49,045 bases of DNA from RZYY01 sp036794825. GTDB lineage: Bacteria > Bacteroidota > Bacteroidia > Bacteroidales > 4484-276. Below, in pieces: positions 15,986-24,309 of the stretch. The position numbers and the translations under genes were made by a program. The stretch spans positions 1 to 49,045 of the forward strand of contig DAIRGA010000034.1 in the NCBI GenBank assembly GCA_036794825.1, read 5' to 3'. How positions within the stretch are numbered: the first letter of the stretch is position 1; the number at the start of each line of letters is the position of its first letter. The notes beneath the pieces were generated by a model. The model was given only the letters and a program-made list of their open reading frames with translations, was not told where the DNA came from and ran no database searches.

Positions 15986-16098
15986 CAAATTAACGCCGGA
16001 TTAGCTCTGGTGTGGTTAAAATCGGTGTTAAAAGGTTGTTTCTTTTATTTGAAAGTTAAGTTCAGCTAATTGATAATGTTCACCAAATTATTTGATTT

Positions 16099-17121
16099 AT
16101 GAAGAAGGCTCTTTCAGTGTTTCTGTTGTTTTTGGTTGTTGTTATGACCGTCATTTCCTGCAAAAAGGATGAGGATGCCAGTCCGCTCAAAGTAGGGCTG
16201 GTAGTAGGTTTTGGAACCATCTCCGACAAGGGTTTTAACCAAATGGCCTACGAGGGTTTACTGATGGCTAACCAGGAGATGGATTTCGAATGGGAGATTA
16301 AAGAAAGCACTACAGTGGCTGACATCAACAACAATATCGCCTGGTTCGCAACCAATAATTTCGATGTGATTGTTACCCTCGGTTATGATGCGTCGCAGGC
16401 CACGCTGGAGGCTGCCCAGGCTAATCCTCAAATTAAGTTTGTGCTGCTCGACCATAGTTTCGGCGAAATCCCCGCCAACCTTGCCTGCATCACCTACCAG
16501 ATTGACCAGGTTTCTTTTCCTGCCGGGTTTCTGGCAGCCTATTGGGCAAACAAAACCGATCCGGCTGACGCCAAAGTTGGTAACGTGGCTGGTCCCGAAA
16601 TTCCACCCATTCTGCAGTTCACCCAAAGTTTCGCGGCAGGAGTTGATTATTTTAACGACCAGTACACCAGTGAGGTCGTCGTGAATGGAAGTTACGCTAC
16701 AAGTTTCATTGACACATTGCAGGGAGCATACCTTGCTGAATCACTCATCCAGAATGGAGCAGATGTAATATTCGCCTGCGCGGGAACCACAGGGAACGGG
16801 GCGCTTTACCAGGCCAAAAACGCTGGTATTGCAGGAATCGGGGTTGACACCGATCAGTATTTTACTATTCCTGATGTGGGGGATATTTTGATTACCTCGT
16901 GTATAAAGCGGCTGGATCAAAGTCTTTACAACGAGTTGGTTGCCATCGGCAACGGGCAGTTTCACGGTGGAACCACTTCCAACGGGAATTTGACAAACAA
17001 CGGTGTGGAACTCGCCCCCTTCCACAATTACGAAAACCAGATCCCCGACAGCATCAAAACTGCCCTGTCCTTGATCAGACAGGGGATTATCAATGGATCC
17101 ATCAACACTGGTTGGAACTAA
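16099..17121 (+). CDS. BMP-family (PnrA/Med-like) substrate-binding lipoprotein
   Basis: A 340-residue lipoprotein: signal peptide MKKALSVFLLFLVVVMTVIS followed by the lipidated Cys. The mature part opens LKVGLVVGFGTISDKGFNQM, the typical start of BMP/PnrA-type periplasmic binding proteins, and continues with YDASQATLEAA, DQVSFPAGFLAAYWA and ADVIFACAGTTGNG. Family members bind nucleosides or related small molecules and feed an ABC importer. No ABC permease or ATPase gene is near; instead two more lipoprotein genes follow on the same strand after 79 and 20 bp. It could therefore serve a transporter encoded elsewhere or act as a sensor. Ligand unknown. Confidence 0.9.
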   Translation: MKKALSVFLLFLVVVMTVISCKKDEDASPLKVGLVVGFGTISDKGFNQMAYEGLLMANQEMDFEWEIKESTTVADINNNIAWFATNNFDVIVTLGYDASQATLEAAQANPQIKFVLLDHSFGEIPANLACITYQIDQVSFPAGFLAAYWANKTDPADAKVGNVAGPEIPPILQFTQSFAAGVDYFNDQYTSEVVVNGSYATSFIDTLQGAYLAESLIQNGADVIFACAGTTGNGALYQAKNAGIAGIGVDTDQYFTIPDVGDILITSCIKRLDQSLYNELVAIGNGQFHGGTTSNGNLTNNGVELAPFHNYENQIPDSIKTALSLIRQGIINGSINTGWN

Positions 17122-17200
17122 AAAGAAACAGAAGATGAGGCCAGGCAGTGTGTCTAAAAATATATTTTTGAAAATAAACCAACAATAAATTGACATATAG

Positions 17201-18652
17201 ATGATTACAAAATTAACAACGAGGCTTTTTATCGCAGCAGCTACTGTTGCAATATTTATTGCTGCGATGGCCGGTTGCAAAAAGGATTCCGGATCAGAAT
17301 ATCCTCATCAGCTGACTTTTATCTCTGAGGAATACAAGCCGTTCAACTTCACCGAAAACGGAGCTGTTACCGGGTTGGGGCCTGAGCTGCTCAAAGAGAT
17401 TTGCCGCGAGCTGGGCATTCCTTTTACAACGCAGGTGCTTCCGTGGGAAGAGGGCTATGCGCAGGCACAATCGGACAATCAAACGGTGTTGTACTCTACT
17501 ATCCTCAATGCCGACCGGAAAGAGTTGTTCAAGTGGGCTGGCCCTTATGCTTCGCTGGATTGGCTGTTTTATGCGGCTTCATCGAATCCAATTGAGCTCA
17601 GTTCGTTTGAAGATGCGCGGCTGGTAACTGGTATCGGGGTGCTGCAGGACTATTCGATTACGCAATATCTTATCAGTGAGGGATTTACCAATCTTGTTTA
17701 CTGCGACAACAACCAGGATGCCTTTACCAAACTGCTCAATGGCGAAATTGACCTCTTCCCATCGGATAAAATTACGGCGGAAGCGGCACTAACGGCTATC
17801 GGAAAATCCATTTACGACGTTACGGGAAAATTAACCATCCGCACCGATCTGATTTACTTCGCCTTTAACAAAGCCATTCCTGATGAGGTGGTTGCTGATT
17901 TTCAGCGTGTTATTGATAAATCAAAGCAAAACGGATTCCTGAAACAGCTTTACCAGCAATACTTGCAGTCGGCAAATCCGCCCGACATCATCCAGGTTTA
18001 CACCGAGCAATATCCCCCGCTGACTTTCCGCAACACTTTCGGCGAGATTACTGGTTTTGGAACCGACATTGTTACGGAGATTATGAAGCGGAATCAGTCG
18101 TTTTACCCCATTCAGCTTTCGTTGTGGAGCAATGGCTACGAACTTGCGCTCAACAACCCGAATTTCTGCCTCTTTACAATGGATCGTACGGAGTTGAGGG
18201 AGAACCTCTTCCATTGGGTCGGCCCGATTGGAAGCAACATTACCCATTTTTACGTGCTGGCCGGTTCTGGTATTACAATCAATTCCATCGAAGAGGCTCG
18301 TGCACTGACCACGGTGGGAACAGTAAGTTCTTGGTTTTCTGACCAGTATCTCCGTAATCTGGGCTTTACCAACCTGGTTTCGGACAGCGATCCTGCGGTG
18401 ATGACCGAAAAACTCATGTCGGGTGAGGTGCAGGCATTTGTTGTAACCAACGTTACTTTTCCATCAATCCTGAGGTCGCTTGGCTACCAATACAATCAGG
18501 TGACTCCGGCTTTCGACCTGATGTCTTCCGATTACTACGTCGCATTTTCAAAAAACACCTCTGGGGCTACCGTTCAGCAATGGCAGCAGGCGCTTGATGC
18601 CGCAAAGCAGGACGGAACCTATGAAGCCATTTACCAGAAATGGTTTAATTAA
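17201..18652 (+). CDS. lipoprotein with two tandem SBP_bac_3 domains
   Basis: A 483-residue lipoprotein; signal peptide ending AAMAG, then Cys. Two amino-acid-binding (family 3) domains follow each other: residues about 35-260 (EEYKPFNFTENGAVTGLGPE, LLKEICRELGIPF, DRKELFKWAGPY) and about 265-483 (TEQYPPLTFRNTFGEITGFG, MDRTELRENLFHWVGPIG, YEAIYQKWFN). Single-domain versions serve polar amino acid ABC importers or sensor kinases. A tandem version on one lipid anchor, without permease genes nearby, is unusual. It lies between a BMP-type binding protein and a C39-like peptidase in one probable transcription unit. Confidence 0.88.
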   Translation: MITKLTTRLFIAAATVAIFIAAMAGCKKDSGSEYPHQLTFISEEYKPFNFTENGAVTGLGPELLKEICRELGIPFTTQVLPWEEGYAQAQSDNQTVLYSTILNADRKELFKWAGPYASLDWLFYAASSNPIELSSFEDARLVTGIGVLQDYSITQYLISEGFTNLVYCDNNQDAFTKLLNGEIDLFPSDKITAEAALTAIGKSIYDVTGKLTIRTDLIYFAFNKAIPDEVVADFQRVIDKSKQNGFLKQLYQQYLQSANPPDIIQVYTEQYPPLTFRNTFGEITGFGTDIVTEIMKRNQSFYPIQLSLWSNGYELALNNPNFCLFTMDRTELRENLFHWVGPIGSNITHFYVLAGSGITINSIEEARALTTVGTVSSWFSDQYLRNLGFTNLVSDSDPAVMTEKLMSGEVQAFVVTNVTFPSILRSLGYQYNQVTPAFDLMSSDYYVAFSKNTSGATVQQWQQALDAAKQDGTYEAIYQKWFN

Positions 18653-18672
18653 GAACCGGTTAAAGTTATAAA

Positions 18673-19317
18673 ATGATGAAAAGACTGACTATTTACTATT
18701 TACCTGTTTGCCTCGTGCTGATTCTTTCTTCGTGCAGCAAGGATGATTCGGATGATAATGTGCTTCCCTCGTCAGATTATTATGTGCTGGATGTTACCAG
18801 CGGCGAGTCCCGTCCAGGACTGACCCTGCTTGATGTTGAATCGTTTCAGCAAACAACGGAATACACCTGTGGCCCGGCTGCGGTGGTTTCGCTGCTTGGT
18901 TTTTATGGACGTACCGCAGATGAGATGAGTATTGCCCAGGAGATGGGAACCAGTTCCACAGTGGGTACCAACCCTGAACAAATGACGGTTTGGCTCAGCA
19001 CCAATGGCTTTGATGCCTCATGGCATGAATACGGCGAACTGGACACGCTGACCAACCGACTGAAACGGAACATTCCCACGCTTGTAGAATGGAGCGACTG
19101 GGGAGGCCACTGGGTGCTTGTGATCGGTTATGATACCCGGCAAACGGAAGATATCATGGACGATGTGATCATTTTTGCCGATCCCTACGACCGCCACGAC
19201 GACAAGCAGGATGGTTATACATGGTTTAATGCTGCCAGGTTTTATTACATGTGGTACGATGCGCTTTTGTTCGGGAATGTGATGCGTAGAGTTTATATAA
19301 CCGCTACACCACATTAA
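18673..19317 (+). CDS. C39-like cysteine peptidase lipoprotein
   Basis: A 214-residue lipoprotein with lipobox LSSC (Cys21). The mature part has the C39-like papain fold: TTEYTCGPAAVVSLLGFYGR with catalytic Cys66, GGHWVLVIGYD with His146, and FADPYD with Asp170. Stand-alone C39-like peptidases cleave after double-glycine leaders or act on other short peptides; here the target is unknown. The gene begins 20 bp after the tandem SBP gene, so it is the third gene of a lipoprotein unit. Two ATGs in a row are available (18673 and 18676). Confidence 0.82.
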   Translation: MMKRLTIYYLPVCLVLILSSCSKDDSDDNVLPSSDYYVLDVTSGESRPGLTLLDVESFQQTTEYTCGPAAVVSLLGFYGRTADEMSIAQEMGTSSTVGTNPEQMTVWLSTNGFDASWHEYGELDTLTNRLKRNIPTLVEWSDWGGHWVLVIGYDTRQTEDIMDDVIIFADPYDRHDDKQDGYTWFNAARFYYMWYDALLFGNVMRRVYITATPH

Positions 19318-19352
19318 GCTCTTAATTTACAAAACTAAGCAACAAGTTGTTG

Positions 19353-19540
19353 GTTTGAATCTCATGATGGAAGGGGTACTGGGTGAATGGGTTGATGGGT
19401 GAATGGGGTTTCCGAAGGGTCGGGACAGGCGCTTCGCTCAAATTGGGGTGTGATACTGCTGACTGCCGACTGCCGACTTTTTGCCGAAAGACTTCAGTTT
19501 AGCTGAAAGCAATTCCCTCAACCTGAATATCTCCTACTGA
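19353..19540. repeat. interspersed repeat, copy 2
   Basis: Order of parts as in copy 1: GTTTGAATCTCA, GGGTGAATGGGTTGATGGGT, a period-7 CTGCCGA run, CTTCAGTTTAGCTGAAAGC, then CCTGAATATCTCC. It lies just before the xylose operon and leaves about 65 bp for its promoter. Confidence 0.6.
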
Positions 19541-19607
19541 TAGTTTTCCGCAGGAGATTGACAATTTATCATTTGTGCTTTTCTTTGCAGAGCAATAACA
19601 ATAAAAC

Positions 19608-21095
19608 ATGATTACACTTGGGATTGACATTGGCAGTTCGTCTATCAAGGTTTCGTTGTTTGACGCTTCAAAAGGGGAATCCATTGGCAATGCATCCTAC
19701 CCGCCGCACGAAATGGAGATCCTGACCCCAAAACACGACTGGGCAGAGCAATCGCCTGAAAGCTGGATGGATAATCTGCAGCACGCCATTGACTTGCTGA
19801 AACGCAATCATCATCAAATTTTAAAGCAGGTTAAATCCATCGGAATAACTTACCAGATGCATGGCCTGGTGCTGATGGATGCTGATGGCCTGGTCATAAG
19901 GAATTCGATAATCTGGTGCGACAGCCGGGCGGTGACCATTGGCAACAAGGCCTTTGACGAACTGGGAAAAGATTTTTGCCAGAGACATTTATTAAATTCA
20001 CCAGGTAATTTTACGGCTTCCAAACTAAGGTGGGTCAAAGAGTTTGAGCCGGAAAACTTTCAAAAGATCCACAAATTCATGCTTCCGGGCGACTATGTGG
20101 CTTTCAGGCTGACCAATACCGCTGCCACGACAACTTCCGGACTATCAGAGGGCATTTTCTGGGATTTCGAGAAAAATGCCATTTCGGAAGATATTCTGCG
20201 CTATTACGGATTTTCAAAAGAGATTATCCCTGATGTGGTGGAGACCTTTTCATTTCAGGGGGAACTTACTTCGGAGATGGCTGAAAAATTTGGGCTTACA
20301 CCCGGAATTACAGTTACTTACAGGGCCGGCGATCAGCCCAACAATGCACTTTCGCTTAAGGTTCTGCATCCTGGCGAAGTAGCCGCAACCGCCGGCACTT
20401 CCGGTGTTGTGTATGGCGTAACCGACTCAAAAAAGTATGACCCGAAGTCGAGAGTGAATACTTTCCTGCACATCAACAACAGCAAGGAACGACCGAGGCT
20501 TGGCATTCTCCTTTGTTTAAATTCGGCAGGAATTTTAAACTCGTGGGCAAAACATCAGATTTCGGGAACTAACACATCCTACGACGCTATGAATGCACTG
20601 GCGATGGAGGTTCCTGAAGGCGCAGATGGCGTTGTGATCCTTCCCTTCGGAAACGGCGCCGAGCGGGTGCTGGAAAACCAGAATATCGGCGCTTCGATAC
20701 ACGGGCTGAACGTGGCAATGCACCATAATAAGTACCTTTTCAGAGCTTTGCAGGAGAGCATCGCTTTCGCTTTCAACTATGGTATCGGAATCATGCAGCC
20801 AATGGGACTCAACCTCAGCGTTATACGTGCCGGAAAGTCCAACATGTTTCTCAGCCCCCTGTTTGCCCAAACGCTTTCGAACGTTACAGGCGCTGTCATC
20901 GAACTCTATAAAACCGACGGAGCTGAAGGAGCAGCGAGAGGGGCAGCCATCGGTGCAGGCTTTTATGCCAGTCCTGACGAAGCTTTCCGGAATTTTAAAA
21001 TCCTGGAAACTATCACCCCGAATCCGGGGAGCCGCATCAAAGATTACTACAGCAATTGGGTAAACCTGCTCAATCACAGGCTTGAGTTAAAATAA
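19608..21095 (+). CDS. xylB: xylulokinase
   Basis: A 495-residue FGGY-family sugar kinase. The N-terminal phosphate-binding motif is LGIDIGSSSIKVSLFD; substrate contacts appear in ITYQMHGLVL and IIWCDSRA; the second domain has GDQPNNALSL, TAGTSGVVYG and the FGGY C-terminal signature region ending AEGAARGAAIGAGF. It phosphorylates D-xylulose to xylulose 5-phosphate for the pentose phosphate pathway. It is the first gene of a three-gene plus-strand unit with xylose isomerase 21 bp downstream, which makes the sugar assignment firm. No regulator gene is adjacent. Confidence 0.95.
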   Translation: MITLGIDIGSSSIKVSLFDASKGESIGNASYPPHEMEILTPKHDWAEQSPESWMDNLQHAIDLLKRNHHQILKQVKSIGITYQMHGLVLMDADGLVIRNSIIWCDSRAVTIGNKAFDELGKDFCQRHLLNSPGNFTASKLRWVKEFEPENFQKIHKFMLPGDYVAFRLTNTAATTTSGLSEGIFWDFEKNAISEDILRYYGFSKEIIPDVVETFSFQGELTSEMAEKFGLTPGITVTYRAGDQPNNALSLKVLHPGEVAATAGTSGVVYGVTDSKKYDPKSRVNTFLHINNSKERPRLGILLCLNSAGILNSWAKHQISGTNTSYDAMNALAMEVPEGADGVVILPFGNGAERVLENQNIGASIHGLNVAMHHNKYLFRALQESIAFAFNYGIGIMQPMGLNLSVIRAGKSNMFLSPLFAQTLSNVTGAVIELYKTDGAEGAARGAAIGAGFYASPDEAFRNFKILETITPNPGSRIKDYYSNWVNLLNHRLELK

Positions 21096-21116
21096 ACCAA
21101 ATAATATTTTTCGACT

Positions 21117-22430
21117 ATGAATACTGAATTTTTTAAGGGAATCGGACAGGTTCAGTATGAAGGACCTGAAACCAGGAATCCGCTTGCTTTTCGCTATTAT
21201 CAGCCTGACCGGCTTATCGCCGGAAAGCCCATGAAAGATCACCTGAGGTTTGCCATGGCCTGGTGGCATACGCTGTGCGCCAGTGGAAGCGATCCTTTCG
21301 GGCACAGTACCATCACCCATCCCTGGGACAACATCAGCGACCCGGTGGCCAGGGGAAAAGCAAAAATGAATGCCGGCTTTGAGTTCATGCAAAAGTGCGG
21401 AATTGACTTTTATTGTTTCCATGATTTTGACCTTGTGGAAGAGGGCGCCACGATTGCAGAATCAGAGCGCCGCCTGCAGCAGATGGTGAATTACGCAAAA
21501 ACCAGGCAGGCTGAAACGGGAAAGCAACTGCTTTGGGGAACGGCCAATTTGTTTTCGCATCCCCGCTATATGAACGGCGCCGCTACAAACCCTGATTTCC
21601 AGGTGCTTACCTACGCAGCCACGCAGGTAAAAAACGCCATTGACGCTACCATTGCCCTTGGCGGCCGGAATTATGTTTTCTGGGGAGGGCGCGAAGGCTA
21701 CCTATCGCTGCTCAACACTAACATGCAAAAGGAACTCGACCACCTTGCCCGTTTTCTCGAAATGGCTAAAGATTATGGCCGGAGAAATGGATTCACAGGC
21801 ACATTCCTGATCGAGCCAAAGCCAATGGAACCCTCCAAACACCAATACGATTTTGATGCAGCGACGGTAATCGGTTTCCTCAGGTACTACGGGCTGGATA
21901 AAGACTTCAAACTGAACATCGAAGTTAACCATTCCACACTCGCCGGCCACACGTTTCAACATGAGTTGCAGGTGGCAGCGAACGCAGGACTGCTCGGCTC
22001 AATTGACGCCAACCGCGGCGACTACCAGAACGGGTGGGATACCGATCAGTTTCCTCTCAACCTTTACGAAACCACCGAAGCCATGCTCGTGATCCTTGAA
22101 GCCGGGGGATTCACCACCGGCGGGATAAACTTCGACGCCAAAATCCGCAGAAACTCCACCGATCCACAAGACCTTTTTATCGCTCACATCGGCGGTATGG
22201 ATGTTTTTGCAAGGGCGCTCATTGCTGCCGACAACATCCTGCAGAAGTCCGATTACCTTGCCATGAGAAAGGAACGGTACGACTCTTTCAATTCTCACCA
22301 AGGGCTGGCATTTGAACAAGGAACGCTAAAGCTGGAAGATCTGCGGGATTTCGCCATCAGTATGGGCGAGCCAAAGCATGTCAGCGGCAGGCAGGAGTTG
22401 TATGAACTGATCGTCAACACTTATCTATAA
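21117..22430 (+). CDS. xylA: xylose isomerase, class II
   Basis: A 437-residue enzyme of the long (class II) type. Catalytic and metal-binding segments are visible: FYCFHDFDLVEEG with the active-site His and Asp, FLIEPKPMEPSKHQYDFD, NIEVNHSTLAGHTFQHE and IDANRGDYQNGWDTDQFP. It converts D-xylose to D-xylulose in the cytoplasm using divalent metal ions. It stands between xylulokinase and the sugar symporter, with gaps of 21 and 10 bp, so the three genes form an operon for xylose uptake and entry into the pentose phosphate pathway. Confidence 0.96.
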   Translation: MNTEFFKGIGQVQYEGPETRNPLAFRYYQPDRLIAGKPMKDHLRFAMAWWHTLCASGSDPFGHSTITHPWDNISDPVARGKAKMNAGFEFMQKCGIDFYCFHDFDLVEEGATIAESERRLQQMVNYAKTRQAETGKQLLWGTANLFSHPRYMNGAATNPDFQVLTYAATQVKNAIDATIALGGRNYVFWGGREGYLSLLNTNMQKELDHLARFLEMAKDYGRRNGFTGTFLIEPKPMEPSKHQYDFDAATVIGFLRYYGLDKDFKLNIEVNHSTLAGHTFQHELQVAANAGLLGSIDANRGDYQNGWDTDQFPLNLYETTEAMLVILEAGGFTTGGINFDAKIRRNSTDPQDLFIAHIGGMDVFARALIAADNILQKSDYLAMRKERYDSFNSHQGLAFEQGTLKLEDLRDFAISMGEPKHVSGRQELYELIVNTYL

Positions 22431-22440
22431 ATCAGATTCA

Positions 22441-23850
22441 ATGACTCGCTCAATTAAAGCGAAAGCGAAAAACGGAGGCTTCAATCCCTACCTTGCAGCC
22501 ATCACATTTACAGCAACGCTGGGAGGTTTACTGTTTGGCTACGACACTGCGGTAATCTCCGGCGCCGAAAAATCGGTTCAGGCCTTCCTCATCGAAAGCC
22601 AGGGACTCAGCACCCTGGTTCACGGCCTCACCATTTCCAGCGCGTTGATAGGATGTATTATCGGCGGCGCAATGAGTGGTTTCTTATCGTCGCGATTAGG
22701 CCGGCGGAGGTCGCTGATCGTGGCAGCAGTGCTGTTTTTCGTCTCAGCGCTCGGCTCGGCATTCCCTGAATTTCTGTTTTTTGAAAAAGGCAAAGCGACC
22801 ATGGGGCTGCTGTATCTGTTCAACTTTTACCGGATCATCGGTGGCATTGGCGTTGGAATGGCCTCGGCAATCGTACCCATGTATATCGGAGAGATATCGC
22901 CGGCAAACCTCCGTGGCAGGCTGGTTTCGGTGAATCAGTTTGCTATCATATTCGGAATGCTGGTGGTATATTTTGTCAACTGGGGCATTGCCAGCGGACA
23001 AAGCCCCGACTGGATCAACAGCATAGGATGGAGGTGGATGTTCCTGTCGGAAGCGGTTCCTGCCGGATTGTTCGGGATTTTGCTGCTTTTCGTTCCGGAA
23101 TCGCCGCGCTATCTTGCACTCAAAGGTAATGACAGCAAGGCACTGGAAATATTATCGAAGGTAAACGGAATCCGCAAAGGAGAGGAGATTCTCCGTGAGA
23201 TCAAGGGTACATTGGTACATCATTCCGGTAAGTTGTTCTCCTACGGCGCCGTTGTGATCCTGATAGGCATTTTACTCTCTGTATTTCAGCAGTTTGTGGG
23301 GATAAACGTTGCATTGTATTACGCTCCGCGGATTTTCGAGAGCATGGGCGCCGCCAAAGATGCCTCGATGTTGCAAACGGTGGTAATGGGGCTGGTCAAC
23401 GTCATCTTCACAGTAGTTGCAATCCTTACCGTTGACCGTTGGGGCAGGAAAATTCTGCTTCTGATCGGTTCAGTAGGGATGGCTGTAGGGATGTTTGCCA
23501 TTGCCGGTCTGGCATATTTCGAAGTTATAGGCATCGGAACGCTGGTATTCATTATCATTTACACCGCTTCGTTTATGATGTCGTGGGGGCCGGTAACGTG
23601 GGTGCTGATCTCCGAAATTTTTCCCAACAAAATACGCGGTCGCGCAGTGGCAGTAGCTGTGATGGCGCAATGGGCGGCCAACTACCTCATTTCGTCCACC
23701 TATCCCGCCATGATGGAATTCAGCGGCGCTTTCACCTACGGCTTCTATGGCGCCATGAGTCTGCTCTCTTTCATTTTTGTCTGGAAAATGGTTCCCGAAA
23801 CCAAAGGCAGAACACTGGAGGAAATTGAGGGGATCTGGGGGAGGAAATAG
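22441..23850 (+). CDS. xylE: MFS sugar:proton symporter, probable xylose transporter
   Basis: A 469-residue protein with twelve membrane segments and the sugar-porter signatures: GYDTAVISGA in helix 1, RLGRRRS in loop 2-3, PMYIGEISPANLRGR after helix 4, VPESPRYL before the central loop, FQQFVGINVALYYAP in helix 7, DRWGRK in loop 8-9, SEIFPNKIRGRA and PETKGRTLEEIE at the end. These match the XylE/GLUT branch of the major facilitator superfamily. The operon context with xylA and xylB points to D-xylose as substrate. The gene begins 10 bp after xylA. Confidence 0.93.
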   Translation: MTRSIKAKAKNGGFNPYLAAITFTATLGGLLFGYDTAVISGAEKSVQAFLIESQGLSTLVHGLTISSALIGCIIGGAMSGFLSSRLGRRRSLIVAAVLFFVSALGSAFPEFLFFEKGKATMGLLYLFNFYRIIGGIGVGMASAIVPMYIGEISPANLRGRLVSVNQFAIIFGMLVVYFVNWGIASGQSPDWINSIGWRWMFLSEAVPAGLFGILLLFVPESPRYLALKGNDSKALEILSKVNGIRKGEEILREIKGTLVHHSGKLFSYGAVVILIGILLSVFQQFVGINVALYYAPRIFESMGAAKDASMLQTVVMGLVNVIFTVVAILTVDRWGRKILLLIGSVGMAVGMFAIAGLAYFEVIGIGTLVFIIIYTASFMMSWGPVTWVLISEIFPNKIRGRAVAVAVMAQWAANYLISSTYPAMMEFSGAFTYGFYGAMSLLSFIFVWKMVPETKGRTLEEIEGIWGRK

Positions 23851-23872
23851 CTGCTTAACCTATAAAACTGAC

Positions 23873-23992
23873 TCCCGAAAATTCGGGATTAGTTTGAATC
23901 TCAGGTAAGAATGGGGAGATGGGGAAATGGTGTGAGACTGCCGACTTCTGACTTCCGACTGCCAACTGGTGGCTGAGCTTGTCGAAGCCACC
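23873..23992. repeat. palindrome, shortened interspersed repeat (copy 3) and GGTGGCT hairpin
   Basis: Three repeat types lie side by side: TCCCGAAAATTCGGGA at 23873-23888, a short version of the interspersed repeat (GTTTGAATCTCAGG, GGGGAGATGGGGAAATGG, GACTGCCGACTTC), and GGTGGCT-n11-AGCCACC at 23968-23992 as in the left-end array. The remaining 200 bp to 24215 show no gene. Confidence 0.7.
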
Positions 23993-24214
23993 GGATATAT
24001 CGAAGCAACTGCCGACTATTTCGTCGAAATCAATCTCCAAAAGGGCTTTTCCTTGATGGAAAACTTAGTCCCGTTTTACAAAAATGAAATAAAAAAAAGA
24101 TATATTATTGAATATGAATGTTTTGTTAGAGTCAGTATTTCAGCCAAATCTGAGCATTACTCAAACTGCTTTCATTAAGGAAAAATGGGATGAAGATAAC
24201 AAGCGCCAAAATTT

Positions 24215-24222
24215 TACTTTTG
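24215..24222 (+). promoter_or_regulatory. -7 element upstream of the type I restriction-modification operon
   Basis: TACTTTTG matches TAnnTTTG, 88 bp before the hsdM start at 24310. A -33 box is not evident. Confidence 0.4.
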
Positions 24223-24309
24223 CATTTTTGAACCATCGAATTTTAAGCTAAGGAATTACGCTAACAGGAAAAATATCCCTTGATTTTTTACCACTTTTAA
24301 AACAAATTG

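Noticed and set aside
23969..24178. 69-codon plus-strand frame before hsdM
   Set aside because: Its start lies in the GGTGGCT hairpin repeat, and the rest resembles no known protein.
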